Below are positions 25,240 to 33,225 of a stretch of 64,000 nt of DNA, in pieces (position 1 is the stretch's first letter; the number at the start of each line of letters is the position of its first letter). A program made the translations under genes and the position numbers. Under the pieces are notes generated by a model, which was given only the letters and a program-made list of their open reading frames with translations, searched no databases and was not told where the DNA came from. The stretch comes from Taibaiella helva (GTDB taxonomy: Bacteria; Bacteroidota; Bacteroidia; Chitinophagales; Chitinophagaceae). The stretch spans positions 62,001 to 126,000 of the forward strand of contig NZ_QUZZ01000002.1 of the NCBI RefSeq assembly GCF_003545695.1, given 5' to 3'.

Positions 25240-28200
25240 ATGAATCATGACCACCAGGAAGCGTTGCTGCTTCCTTTGCTGCACCCACATGCGCCAGCCG
25301 GTAAGCCTTATTCTGACCCGGACCCCTGGTCCTTTGATCCCCGGCTTACCTTGCAAGATTTGTTCCGGGAAACGGTACGCCAACATGGCGAAAGAACAGC
25401 TGTCGTTTCCGGGCAGGAACAGATCAGCTTTCATGAGCTGGATAAAGCCAGTAACCGGCTGGCGCATTACCTTACTGCCCATGGTATCGGCAAAGGCGAC
25501 TGCGTACCGGTATGGATGGAGCGCTCGATCGGCATGATCGTAGCGCTCATCGGTATCCAGAAAGCCGGAGCTGCTTATATTCCTATCGATGCTGCTTACC
25601 CTGAAAGGCGTGTAGCACACATCATCAGCGATGCCGGTGCAAGGCTGGTGATCACATCTGCGGAGCGTCGCCTGCCGGATGGCGTAGCACGCCTGGATAT
25701 TTCCAGCGACCTGCCGGACGATCAGCCCGCCGGGCCGGTAACGACTTTGCCGGATGCAGAAGACATAGCTTATGTCATTTATACTTCGGGATCTACCGGT
25801 ATGCCCAAAGGCGTAATGGTTGGCCAGCGGGCCATTCAGCACCTGGTTTCCTGGCATGCTATGCATTTCGGGGTGACCTTTGCCGACCGCCTGAGCTTTG
25901 TGGCCGGTACGAGCTTCGATATCGGCGCCTGGGAAATATGGACTGCGCTCGCCAGTGGCGCTACCTTATACATTGCCGGCGAAGAAGACCGTAGCAGTGT
26001 AGTGCAGCTATTGGATTATTATGAGCGGAACGGCATAACGCAAGGGTTTGTGCCTACGGTGCTGGTCCCCGATTTTGCAGAAGGATCAAAGCATCGGACA
26101 CTTTCCCTGAACTGCCTGTTTACTGGCGGCGAAAAGCTGCGCCCGGTCAATACTATAGGGCTTTCGTACACGCTGGTGGATTATTACGGTCCTACGGAAT
26201 GCACGGTATTTGCTACCTACAGCATCGTGAACCGTCCCGACGGCACTTATGTTTCTTCCATCGGCCGTCCTATAGCCCATACGCAGGCTTATATCCTGGA
26301 CGCCCGGCTGGAGCCGGTTTCAGGGGATGCCGCGGGTGAGCTGTTTATCGGTGGCGTTTGCCTGGCGGCAGGCTACCGCAACCAGGATGCGCTTACCGCC
26401 GAACGTTTTATTCCCCATCCCTTTAGCCCCGGTGAGCGCCTCTATCGTACAGGCGACCTGGTACGCCGTTTACCTGATGGTAGTATGGAATTCTTAGGCC
26501 GGTCAGATAACCAGGTGAAGGTGCGGGGTTATCGTATCGAGCTGGGAGAAATAGAAAGCCAGCTGTTGAAGATCTCTTTTATCAGGGACGCCGTGGTATT
26601 GGTCAAGGAAAATGACCGGCAGCAAAAAGTGCTGGCCGCCTTTATCCGCCTGAAGCCGGGCATGGCTTCGGGCTTTGAAGGAGATAAAGCCCTGATACAA
26701 GCGATACGGCAGTTCCTGAAACAGGAATTGCCGGGGTATATGATGCCGGCCCATTTTATCCTGAGAGAAAGCTTCCCGGTCAATGCCAATGGGAAAACGG
26801 ATCTGCAGCAGTTGAAAGCGCAATTGCAGCTGATCGAGCTGGCGCCGGTGGCGTCGGCTGCGGGCGCTTCTGACATGGAAACCGCCATTATTGCGATATG
26901 GACGGCATTGCTCGATCATAATGCATTCGATGTGACCGATAACTTTTTTGATATCGGGGGCAACTCCCTGCTGGTGGCGGTGGCTACCGTGAAGATCGCA
27001 GAAGAGATGAACGTAAAGGTGTACATGAGGGATATCTATCAGCACCCGGATATTAAAAGCCTGGCAGCTATGCTCACCGAACGCAGGCAATCCCAGGCCG
27101 CCCTTCCTGCGGAGGATACCGAACCTGTGATCGAACTGCAGCAGGATGTTTTCCTGGATCCCGGTACCACCTTTGCCGGGGGCTTTGATTCGGCTATACT
27201 GGCCGATCCCGGGCATGTGCTCCTGACGGGTGTTTCGGGCCTGATCGGAATTCACTTGCTGGAAGAGCTGCTGAGCAGCACAAGCGCTAAAGTGTACTGT
27301 CTTATCCGTTCAAAGAACGAGTACGATGCCCTGCTGAAGATCATGGAAACAGCAGACCGGTTCCGTGTAATACTGAACCCGGAGGGGCTGAAGCGGATCG
27401 TTCCGGTGCCCGGCGATCTTACGCGCAACAACCTGGGATGGTCGCAGGAGCAATACGACCGGCTTTCCGGTGTCATCGAGGTAATCTATCACTCGGCCAG
27501 CTCGGTCAACTTCATCGAGCCTTACTCCTACAATAAAGCAGCAAATGTAGAAGGGCTGCGCAGGCTGATCCGCTTTGCCGGAAAGGGCAAGCTGAAATGT
27601 CTCTCCCTGATGTCTACCATATCTGTCTACAGCTGGGGGCATAAATTTACAGGGAAGACAGTGATGACAGAGCAGGACGATATCGGCCAGAACCTGCTGT
27701 CTGTAAGTAAGGACATCGGCTATGTACGCAGCAAATATGTTATGGAGGCCATTGCCGACCTGGCCGCATCGCAGGGCCTGCCGCTAATGACCTACCGCCT
27801 GGGCTATGCGATGTGCCATGGCAGAACGGGCGCCTGCGCGACTTACCAATGGTGGTCCAACCTGATTAAAGTCTGCATAAAGTACAATGCTTATCCCGAC
27901 CTGGTGGAGCTGAGGGAAGGCCTGATCACCGTGGATTATATGACGCAATCGGCAGTGCACATTACGCGGCAGCCCGGCGCTATTGGCAGGAAGTTTAACC
28001 TGATCGCGTCGCCTGAGAACAACCTCACGCTGCAGCAATTCTTTGATCTGCTCCAGGAATACTATTCCCTGAACCTGAAAAAGGTATCGTACAAAGAATG
28101 GCGCAGCTATTGGGAAAATGATCCTTCCTGCCTGCTGTATCCCCTGACCAGCCTGTTCAAGGACAATATGCATGAAGGATTGTCTACTGTTGAGCTGTAT

Positions 28201-28344
28201 CAGCATACCTATGTCTGGGACAACCGCCAGGTGAAGGAAATGCTGCAGGGCAGCGCTATCCGGGAACCGGAATTTAACAAGGAATTGTTTGACCGGTATC
28301 TTGCTTATCTGGGTATCCGGCTTCCGGAGCTCGCAGAAGCCTGA
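25240..28344 (+). CDS. Single-module A-T-R enzyme (NRPS-like carboxylic acid reductase)
   Basis: A 1034-aa protein with three domains. Adenylation (about 35-530): YTSGSTGMPKG (A3, Lys190), DYYGPTECTV (A5), YRTGDLV (A7), VRGYRIELGEIE (A8), NGKTD (A10). Thiolation (about 540-615): DNFFDIGGNSLL, carrier Ser576. Thioester reductase (about 655-1034): NAD(P) loop TGVSGLIG (663-670) and catalytic YVRSK (Tyr828, Lys832). There is no condensation or thioesterase domain. The enzyme should activate an amino or aryl acid, load it on its own carrier and release it as aldehyde or alcohol, like Lys2 or CAR. Aligning by eye to GrsA gives a specificity code of about D-I-W-F-F-G-Y-V-F, which I cannot assign. 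It stands alone, with a terminator. Confidence 0.85.
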   Translation: MNHDHQEALLLPLLHPHAPAGKPYSDPDPWSFDPRLTLQDLFRETVRQHGERTAVVSGQEQISFHELDKASNRLAHYLTAHGIGKGDCVPVWMERSIGMIVALIGIQKAGAAYIPIDAAYPERRVAHIISDAGARLVITSAERRLPDGVARLDISSDLPDDQPAGPVTTLPDAEDIAYVIYTSGSTGMPKGVMVGQRAIQHLVSWHAMHFGVTFADRLSFVAGTSFDIGAWEIWTALASGATLYIAGEEDRSSVVQLLDYYERNGITQGFVPTVLVPDFAEGSKHRTLSLNCLFTGGEKLRPVNTIGLSYTLVDYYGPTECTVFATYSIVNRPDGTYVSSIGRPIAHTQAYILDARLEPVSGDAAGELFIGGVCLAAGYRNQDALTAERFIPHPFSPGERLYRTGDLVRRLPDGSMEFLGRSDNQVKVRGYRIELGEIESQLLKISFIRDAVVLVKENDRQQKVLAAFIRLKPGMASGFEGDKALIQAIRQFLKQELPGYMMPAHFILRESFPVNANGKTDLQQLKAQLQLIELAPVASAAGASDMETAIIAIWTALLDHNAFDVTDNFFDIGGNSLLVAVATVKIAEEMNVKVYMRDIYQHPDIKSLAAMLTERRQSQAALPAEDTEPVIELQQDVFLDPGTTFAGGFDSAILADPGHVLLTGVSGLIGIHLLEELLSSTSAKVYCLIRSKNEYDALLKIMETADRFRVILNPEGLKRIVPVPGDLTRNNLGWSQEQYDRLSGVIEVIYHSASSVNFIEPYSYNKAANVEGLRRLIRFAGKGKLKCLSLMSTISVYSWGHKFTGKTVMTEQDDIGQNLLSVSKDIGYVRSKYVMEAIADLAASQGLPLMTYRLGYAMCHGRTGACATYQWWSNLIKVCIKYNAYPDLVELREGLITVDYMTQSAVHITRQPGAIGRKFNLIASPENNLTLQQFFDLLQEYYSLNLKKVSYKEWRSYWENDPSCLLYPLTSLFKDNMHEGLSTVELYQHTYVWDNRQVKEMLQGSAIREPEFNKELFDRYLAYLGIRLPELAEA

Positions 28345-28365
28345 TGACACCTCGTATCTAACGAA

Positions 28366-28397
28366 GATCCCCGCCCATAACGGCGGGGATCAGTTTT
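28366..28397 (+). terminator. Terminator after the A-T-R gene
   Basis: A 10-bp perfect stem GATCCCCGCC/GGCGGGGATC with a 6-base loop, followed by AGTTTTT, 21 bases past the stop and just before the msrA stop on the other strand. Confidence 0.85.
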
Positions 28398-28415
28398 TAA
28401 GTCGGACGGTCATGC

Positions 28416-29090
28416 CTATTGCTTCAGCTTACCGGCAAAGACCTTCTTGAACTTGTCCAGCTTGGGGCGGATCACCATACGGCAGTAACCCTCTTCGCCA
28501 TTCTGGTTATAATAGTTCTGGTGGTAATCTTCCGCCACGTAAAAAGCGCCGTACGGCTTTACCTCGGTTACAATAGGGTTGGGGTAGGCCTTTTCCTCGT
28601 TCAGCTTTTTGATATAGTATTCAGCCTTTTCCTTCTGCTCTTCATTGTGATAATAGACGCCGGAGCGATATTGCGTGCCGATATCGTTACCCTGTCGATT
28701 GAGCTGGGTAGGGTCGTGGGCTGTGAAGAAAGCAGCCAGCAGCTCGTCGAAGGAGATGACTGAAGGATCGTAAGTAATATTGCAGGCCTCTGCATGGCCG
28801 GTAGTGCCCGTACATACCTCCTTATAGCTGGGATGGGCTACATGGCCGCCGGTATAGCCCGATTCAACCTTCTTTACGCCATCCAGCTGCTGGAACTGGG
28901 CTTCAACGCACCAGAAGCATCCGGCTGCAAAAGTGGCGATCTCCGTTTTGTGTTCTGACATTTTATGATCGGTTTGTTTTTGATTCATTTCTGCAAAAGT
29001 AGGGGAATGGCTGATATCGGTCTTCTGCGCACAGGCGCTGAAGCCGAAAGGCAGCAACAGCAGGGCGTTTCTCACAAGATGTTTGAGCAT
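28416..29090 (-). CDS. msrA: Peptide-methionine (S)-S-oxide reductase, lipoprotein form
   Basis: A 224-aa protein. The first 20 residues form a lipoprotein signal (LLLPFGFSAC), so this MsrA is exported and lipid-anchored. The active site is GCFWCVEA with the catalytic Cys in GCFW. Conserved EVCTGTTGHAEAC, FFTAHDPTQLNRQGNDIGTQYRS and AEDYHQNYY follow, confirming MsrA. It repairs methionine S-sulfoxide in envelope proteins. It has no MsrB fusion. Its start lies 137 bases from tRNA-Ser, which is transcribed divergently. Confidence 0.92.
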   Translation of the reverse strand: MLKHLVRNALLLLPFGFSACAQKTDISHSPTFAEMNQKQTDHKMSEHKTEIATFAAGCFWCVEAQFQQLDGVKKVESGYTGGHVAHPSYKEVCTGTTGHAEACNITYDPSVISFDELLAAFFTAHDPTQLNRQGNDIGTQYRSGVYYHNEEQKEKAEYYIKKLNEEKAYPNPIVTEVKPYGAFYVAEDYHQNYYNQNGEEGYCRMVIRPKLDKFKKVFAGKLKQ

Positions 29091-29227
29091 GATCTTTTTG
29101 GTTTTGTACCTAAAGGTACGGGACCGGCGTGTGAATGGATTGTTATGGAAGCCGCCGTGGTAAAGGCTTTGAAAAATACTTTTACTTTTTTTTTGAAAAT
29201 TGAGGCGCTTGTCTTTATTTTGCGCCC

Positions 29228-29315
<88 letters not shown>

Positions 29316-29327
29316 GCAAAAATGAAT

Positions 29328-29350
29328 GCCCCGCGAAGCGGGGCTTTTTT
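29328..29350 (+). terminator. Terminator of tRNA-Ser
   Basis: Stem GCCCCGC/GCGGGGC with GAA loop, followed by TTTTTT, 12 bases after the CCA. The same stem with longer flanks recurs as a 21-bp hairpin at 30528-30572. Confidence 0.8.
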
Positions 29351-29469
29351 ATTTTCGAAAATGTGCAAAGCTTGCTTTGCAAAGTGAACGAAAATAAAAA
29401 AGCATGTTCGCAAAGCGAACGGCATTCATTTTTGCTGCAGCCCCCTCCAACGGGATGATGAAGTAATCC

Positions 29470-29520
29470 TCTCCTACTGCAAAAAGCCTTACATCCTGAA
29501 AGGCTTTTTGCAGTAGGAGA
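29470..29520. repeat. Inverted repeat with 21-bp stem
   Basis: Arms 29470-29490 and 29500-29520 are perfectly complementary (core CTACTGCAAAAAGCC), with a 9-base loop. It follows a 35-base sequence (from CTGCAGCC at 29435) that is repeated, slightly changed, just after the 30528-30572 hairpin. Its function is unknown: a terminator, a recombination site or a mobile hairpin. Confidence 0.8.
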
Positions 29521-29532
29521 ACTTTTATCCTA

Positions 29533-29601
29533 GCGGGGGGCATCGGTGGAGGTTATATTGGTGCAAAACATCAACAATCTGGAGGAAACAAAGGCAAATA
29601 A
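29533..29601 (+). pseudogene. Possible remnant of a glycine-rich bacteriocin-like peptide
   Basis: A frame ending in TAA at 29599 encodes AGGIGGGYIGAKHQQSGGNK and then GK. Gly-rich tails of this kind are found in small bacteriocin-type peptides. Upstream the frame runs into the 29470-29520 hairpin, with no start codon or leader. It may be the surviving 3-prime end of a lost peptide gene in a bacteriocin-rich patch. This is pattern reading only. Confidence 0.25.
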
Positions 29602-29684
29602 TCGAGCCTACGAACGGGGATTTAAGAGGCGCGATTACATGTCTTATATCTAATTCTGTAATCAATCGCATCAAGGTATGCTGT

Positions 29685-29861
29685 TTATATGATTTTATAT
29701 TGATGAATCAATAATAATATTACCGCTAGAATAAGAAGCACAATGGTTACAAACAGAACAAAAACATATTTACTGTTCAATTTGTAAATTGGACTATACA
29801 GAAAAAGTGCCAATACAAAACGACAAAATTCTAGCATCACCTTTTTTACTTTGTAGTTCAT
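29685..29861 (-). CDS. 58-aa hydrophobic peptide downstream of the precursor gene
   Basis: ATG 29861 to TAA 29685. The sequence starts MNYKVKKVMLEFCRFV and contains two membrane-like segments (FVLALFLYSPIYKL and YVFVLFVTIVLLILAVILLL), ending HQYKII. It is the next frame after the lanthipeptide-type precursor, 85 bases downstream on the same strand. Tiny two-segment membrane proteins next to bacteriocin genes often serve as immunity proteins, so this is a candidate, with no family recognised. In direct-repeat copy B the same gene is frameshifted by two extra bases, suggesting loss of function there. Confidence 0.5.
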   Translation of the reverse strand: MNYKVKKVMLEFCRFVLALFLYSPIYKLNSKYVFVLFVTIVLLILAVILLLIHQYKII

Positions 29862-29946
29862 AGTGTTATTTTGGATGCTTAATAAATGAAATATTCAAAA
29901 TAATTTTGCATATTTTATATAGTTGCACCTAAAATGGTAAAAATAT

Positions 29947-30189
29947 TTAAGCACAGTTCGTAGTTGCCGGGCATCCGCAGCTTTGAAAACATGATTCCTT
30001 TGAGACACAAGTACCGTCGGCAGAGAGTTTGATCGTCAAAACAGTTATTTTTATTGTGCACAGAATTGATACAGATGTAGTAAAAGTTCTTGTACCACCA
30101 TTGACAACTCCCATTTCCTCATTGGTTAGATCGGCAATTTTTTCTTTGTTCAACTGCAATTTAGCAGTATCCAATTTTAATTTCTTCAT
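29947..30189 (-). CDS. Orphan class I lanthipeptide-type precursor peptide
   Basis: An 80-aa peptide. The leader is MKKLKLDTAKLQLNKEKIAD then LTNEEMGVVNGG, which fits the Bacteroidota class I lanthipeptide leader pattern (LxLNKExIxxL...EM..V.GG) with a double-glycine cleavage site at residues 31-32. The 48-residue core is rich in Thr and Ser, with Cys residues near the end (SCFQSCGCPATTNCA). No LanB dehydratase, LanC cyclase or transporter gene is in the window. Export and modification would need machinery elsewhere. It lies on direct-repeat copy A and is followed by a 58-aa membrane peptide. Confidence 0.7.
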   Translation of the reverse strand: MKKLKLDTAKLQLNKEKIADLTNEEMGVVNGGTRTFTTSVSILCTIKITVLTIKLSADGTCVSKESCFQSCGCPATTNCA

Positions 30190-30527
30190 TTTTTTATTTG
30201 AAGTTTGTTTTCCTCTCCTGTCTTAACGCCAATGGAGTGGTTGTTCAGCGTCCCGTTTTGTTTTCGCTTTGGGTCAATTAAGGATAAATCCCACAATTCT
30301 TGACCGGAATGTATCGCCAGCAATACCACCATCGGTGTTGGCATATATTTATTGATTTTTTAAGCAGATTATTTAATATTTTATGCTAATTAGGCAAGCT
30401 ATAATTTATTACCGAATTAAACAAGAAATATTTAGCGGCACTTCGAGGTAATGTCTTGTTATTAAAATTTCTCTATAGCAGCCAAATCGGCATTCAAAAA
30501 GTTCGAACATTGACAACTTGAGCCCGC
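30190..30527. other. AT-rich upstream region of the precursor gene
   Basis: 338 bases, homologous to 45230-45590. No gene seen. It should contain the precursor promoter; no perfect TAnnTTTG element was found. The stretch GGGTCAATTAAGGATAAATC (30271 on) is conserved in both copies and could be regulatory. Confidence 0.4.
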
Positions 30528-30572
30528 CAGCAAAAATGAATGCCCCGCGAAGCGGGGCATTCATTTTTGCTG
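30528..30572. repeat. Perfect 21-bp hairpin with GAA loop
   Basis: Arms 30528-30548 and 30552-30572 are perfectly complementary (core GCAAAAATGAATGCCCCGC) around a 3-base loop. Its left half is the sequence that follows tRNA-Ser (29314-29334), and its right half also occurs at 29422-29437. In copy B (45590-45623) only the outer part GCAAAAATGAATGCC is shared and the inner stem differs. Confidence 0.85.
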
Positions 30573-30600
30573 CAGCCCCTCCCAACGGGGATCATGAAGT

Positions 30601-30617
30601 AATCCCTCTCTCTCCGC
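30601..30617 (+). repeat. Duplicate of the tRNA-Ser 3-prime end (possible att core)
   Basis: The 17 bases AATCCCTCTCTCTCCGC are identical to 29297-29313 within tRNA-Ser. Duplicated tRNA ends mark attachment sites of integrating elements. No integrase gene lies between the copies or elsewhere in the window, so this is probably a scar. Confidence 0.55.
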
Positions 30618-30662
30618 AGAAACGGTAGAACCCGCTCTGGTAGCGGGTTTTACCGTTTCTGC
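30616..30662. repeat. Hairpin with 21-bp stem next to the tRNA fragment
   Basis: Arms GCAGAAACGGTA-G-AACCCGCT and AGCGGGTT-T-TACCGTTTCTGC pair over 21 positions with one G-T, loop CTGGT. It is the third hairpin of this stem length in the tRNA-Ser region and starts inside the tRNA duplicate. Confidence 0.8.
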
Positions 30663-30705
30663 ATGCTATGCTGACTTTTCTTATTTAATTCACTATCAGA
30701 TCATT

Positions 30706-30720
30706 GGGGTTCGAATCCCT
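30706..30720 (+). repeat. tRNA T-arm fragment
   Basis: GGGGTTCGAATCCCT is identical to the T-arm of tRNA-Ser (29288-29302). The surrounding bases do not form a tRNA, so this is a remnant, perhaps of a former integration junction. Confidence 0.45.
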
Positions 30721-31517
30721 TTCAGTCGATTTACATCGCGGCGTTGCACGTTACTTATAACGTTACGGGCACAACCTGTAATTTTGCGACCCTTATTATC
30801 CGAAGCCACTTTAGAAATAAGATTATTGGGTAAACCGGGTCTATCTCATGCCAACGTGTTCCGAAGTTAATTGAAGAAGGGTGCTTATGATGATTGTTGT
30901 GATAAGACTCACCAAGCATTAAGAGATCAACAAACACAAGATTATGAGAGGTGTTTTTTAGCTTAAAATTAATGTAGCCATATTTGTGGGCAAACCAGTT
31001 AATTAGCGCGCCATGAAAAGCACCCATCAAAATAACAATTGGCAACAGCAGGTATAACCAGGGTGAAGTAGCAAATACAATAAAGAAGGCTAGATACAGT
31101 GTCACCCACAATCCTTTTGACACAATGGAATTCGCCCACTTGTCAAACAGCGGCCATTCAGGAAGATTTTTAATAAATCGTTCTTCAACCGGGTAAGTCC
31201 CTTTTACAATTCCTGAATAGATATTTTTTGTCCGCCACATCATCTTAAAAATGTTGGATGAAAAACTAGGAGAATGGGGGTCTTTTTCTGTGTCCGTGTA
31301 CGCATGGTGCATACGGTGCATGATAGCATAGGCCCTTGGACTCATGTAAGACGATCCTTGGGTAAGGTAGGCAAAAACAAAAAAGAAGCGTTCCCAGAAC
31401 TTGTTCATATTAAAGGAACCGTGGGCAGCATAGCGGTGCTGGAAAAATGTTTGAGAGAACAGCTGTAAGTACCCCGATCCTTGAACAGCTTAATACTTTA
31501 CAGAATTGGATTTTGGC

Positions 31518-32303
31518 CTATAAACCCTGGAGCCTTTGAAAAGAAAAAGCTGCGTTGTTATTGTTGCTTAAAGCCTGCTTTCTCCATTCGACCGGTGTTT
31601 TATTACCCAATGCTTCATGAGGTCTGTGATGATTATAAAGATCGATCCACTCTTCAGTAAGCTTTCTTACTTCGTACAATTCAAAGAATACATAAGCGTC
31701 CAATATCTCTCTTCGGTAGCTTCCGTTAAAGCGTTCGATAAATCCATTTTGCATCGGCCTGCCTGGTTGGATATATTGCAGGCTTATACCTTTTTCTATG
31801 CACCAGGCTTCAAATAAAGAACAGGTGAACTCCGGTCCGTTGTCCACACGTATTTGTCCCGGCTTGCCCCTTTCTTCGAGGATACGGTCCAAAGTCCGCA
31901 TTACCCTTGAGGCAGGTAGCGAGGTATCGATCTCTATAGCCAGCACTTCCCGGCTGCAGTCGTCAATAACATTCAATGTGCGGAACTTACGGCCGCATAC
32001 CAGGCTGTCACTCATAAAGTCCATACTCCAGCTTTGATTGACCGCCTGCTGCTGTTGCAGCGGGTGCTTGATCCTGGAGGGCAGGCGGCGCTTACCTTTG
32101 CGGCGCTTATTCAATTTCAGCAAACGATATAACCGGTAGATCTTTTTATGGTTCCATTTTCTGCCAGCGCGCCTTAGCAACGCAAACAACTTTCGGAATC
32201 CGTAGGCCGGATATCGATCTGCAAGAGCTTGCAAGGCTTCAATAGCTTCCTGGTCATTTTTTACGCTGCGATAATAATATCCCGAGCGGGAAAGGTTGGT
32301 CAA
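31518..32303 (-). CDS. IS3-family transposase OrfB (DDE integrase core)
   Basis: 261 codons counted from the first non-AUG start (TTG 32303). The frame is open further upstream to the slippery site, so the natural product is an OrfAB fusion. The HTH_21 region (GYYYRSVKND, YPAYGFRKLFALL) is followed by the rve core with catalytic Asp (WSMDFMSDSL), Asp (RVDNGPEFT) and Glu (FIERFNGSYRREIL), then the KTPVEWR ending. It catalyses cut and paste or copy-out of the element. Confidence 0.92.
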   Translation of the reverse strand: MTNLSRSGYYYRSVKNDQEAIEALQALADRYPAYGFRKLFALLRRAGRKWNHKKIYRLYRLLKLNKRRKGKRRLPSRIKHPLQQQQAVNQSWSMDFMSDSLVCGRKFRTLNVIDDCSREVLAIEIDTSLPASRVMRTLDRILEERGKPGQIRVDNGPEFTCSLFEAWCIEKGISLQYIQPGRPMQNGFIERFNGSYRREILDAYVFFELYEVRKLTEEWIDLYNHHRPHEALGNKTPVEWRKQALSNNNNAAFSFQRLQGL

Positions 32304-32353
32304 TTTGCAGGCCCTGCTGGTACTGATCTCATACGTTGCTACTATCTCCTCCG

Positions 32354-32644
32354 TCAGCTCTCTTTGCCGGCAGGGCCCCAGCCTTTTTTTGCAATCACAT
32401 CTTTAAGGATGTTATGATCCATACTCAACTCAGCATACATTCTTTTCAACCGGGAATGAGCCTCCTCAAGCTCTTTGAGCCGCTTGACATCCGACGACTC
32501 CATGCCGCCATACTTCGACTTCCAGTTGTAAAAGGTAGGGCGGGAGATGCCCAGGTCCCGGCAGATGTCCTCTGCCGAACGACCGCCTTCATGCTCCTTT
32601 AGAGCTTTCACTATTTGTGTCTCTGTGAATTTTGACTTTTTCAT
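32354..32644 (-). CDS. IS3-family transposase OrfA (helix-turn-helix)
   Basis: A 96-aa protein. It starts MKKSKFTETQIVKALKEHEG with a HTH (SAEDICRDLGISRPTFYNWK) and ends with a leucine zipper-like stretch (LKELEEAHSRLKRMYAELSM). Near its end the run AAAAAAAG (32384-32391, minus strand) allows a -1 shift into orfB: the shifted frame reads KKRLGPCRQRELTEEIVATY, which continues into OrfB. The protein binds the terminal repeats. Confidence 0.92.
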   Translation of the reverse strand: MKKSKFTETQIVKALKEHEGGRSAEDICRDLGISRPTFYNWKSKYGGMESSDVKRLKELEEAHSRLKRMYAELSMDHNILKDVIAKKGWGPAGKES

Positions 32645-32753
32645 TGCTCGTTTAAAATTAATACGTTTTGTCTAATTTTAAACTGTTCCCGATTTAGGGA
32701 CACTTACACAGCGATAAATACCACAGACTCCCGAAAAAAATGAGAATAATCAT

Positions 32754-33225
32754 TTAGTCAATTTATGAATGAAAATGTGAACGCAGGATTAGTTACTAGG
32801 CCACTTCAGGAAGTAAGGTAAGTGGAAACCGAAAGATGGAATACTGAATTCTTGAGTTGTAAAGATAAGCTATAAATGGTTAACCCCCACCTATTATCTG
32901 ACGAAAAGCGATAGCCATTCTTTATTAGAGCATAGGGTCAGAAGGACATAGGTGTTGAAGCTGATTTTACATGATGAACTTTAATAACAATTGAATTTAT
33001 AGAGGGAGAACGCTCATTTAAACGTAATAGAATCACAAACGACATAATCATTGCACTTACAGGCGGAGCGCACCCGCTTTCAACCTTCTCCTCAAGTTCC
33101 GTTCACTTTGATACCCCATAATTTATTTTGTGCGCAACAATAGTCTTTTTAAGCTCAGAGGAGGGTATGACCAAGTAGCTTTTTGAACCGCGAAAGATAA
33201 GAAGGGTCATATTGATAATCGCAGA
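32754..33225. other. 472-base non-coding region
   Basis: It lies between the desaturase start and the end of the 33226 gene and is AT-rich. No supported gene, repeat or hairpin. It should hold the former desaturase promoter. Confidence 0.4.

Larger units (their letters stand above)
29609..30543. repeat. Long direct repeat, copy A (precursor cassette)
   Basis: About 935 bases that are clearly homologous, at roughly 85-90 percent by eye, to 44793-45605 in the same orientation. Both begin at TACGAAC and end at GCAAAAATGAATGCC. Copy A contains the intact 80-aa precursor gene and the 58-aa peptide gene. Copy B lacks about 125-180 bases over the precursor leader. The two copies bracket the desaturase-to-toxin region. 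Confidence 0.85.
31464..32708 (-). mobile_element. IS3-family insertion sequence, 1245 bp
   Basis: Ends are imperfect inverted repeats beginning TGTAAGT (31464: TGTAAGTACCCCGATC; the other end read inward: TGTAAGTGTCCCTAAATC). Both flanks are CAGC (31460-31463 and 32709-32712), a 4-bp target duplication. It carries orfA and orfB with a slippery run of seven A for -1 frameshifting. It is inserted in a desaturase gene. Both frames look intact, so the element may be active. Confidence 0.92.
30755..32753 (-). pseudogene. Fatty acid desaturase gene interrupted by an IS3-family element
   Basis: The reading frame starts at ATG 32753 (MIILIFFGSLWYLSL), is broken at 32709 by the insertion sequence and resumes at 31459. 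Removing the element and one 4-bp CAGC duplicate restores a 249-aa protein. The joined protein has all three desaturase histidine boxes: HRYAAH, HRMHHAY and HNNHH, plus ERFFFVFAYLTQGSSYMSPR. It would be a membrane di-iron acyl desaturase. The part downstream of the element (31459-30755) has ATG 31408, but translation from there would lack the first His box, so the gene is probably inactive. Homology to acyl-CoA desaturases is clear. Confidence 0.85.
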
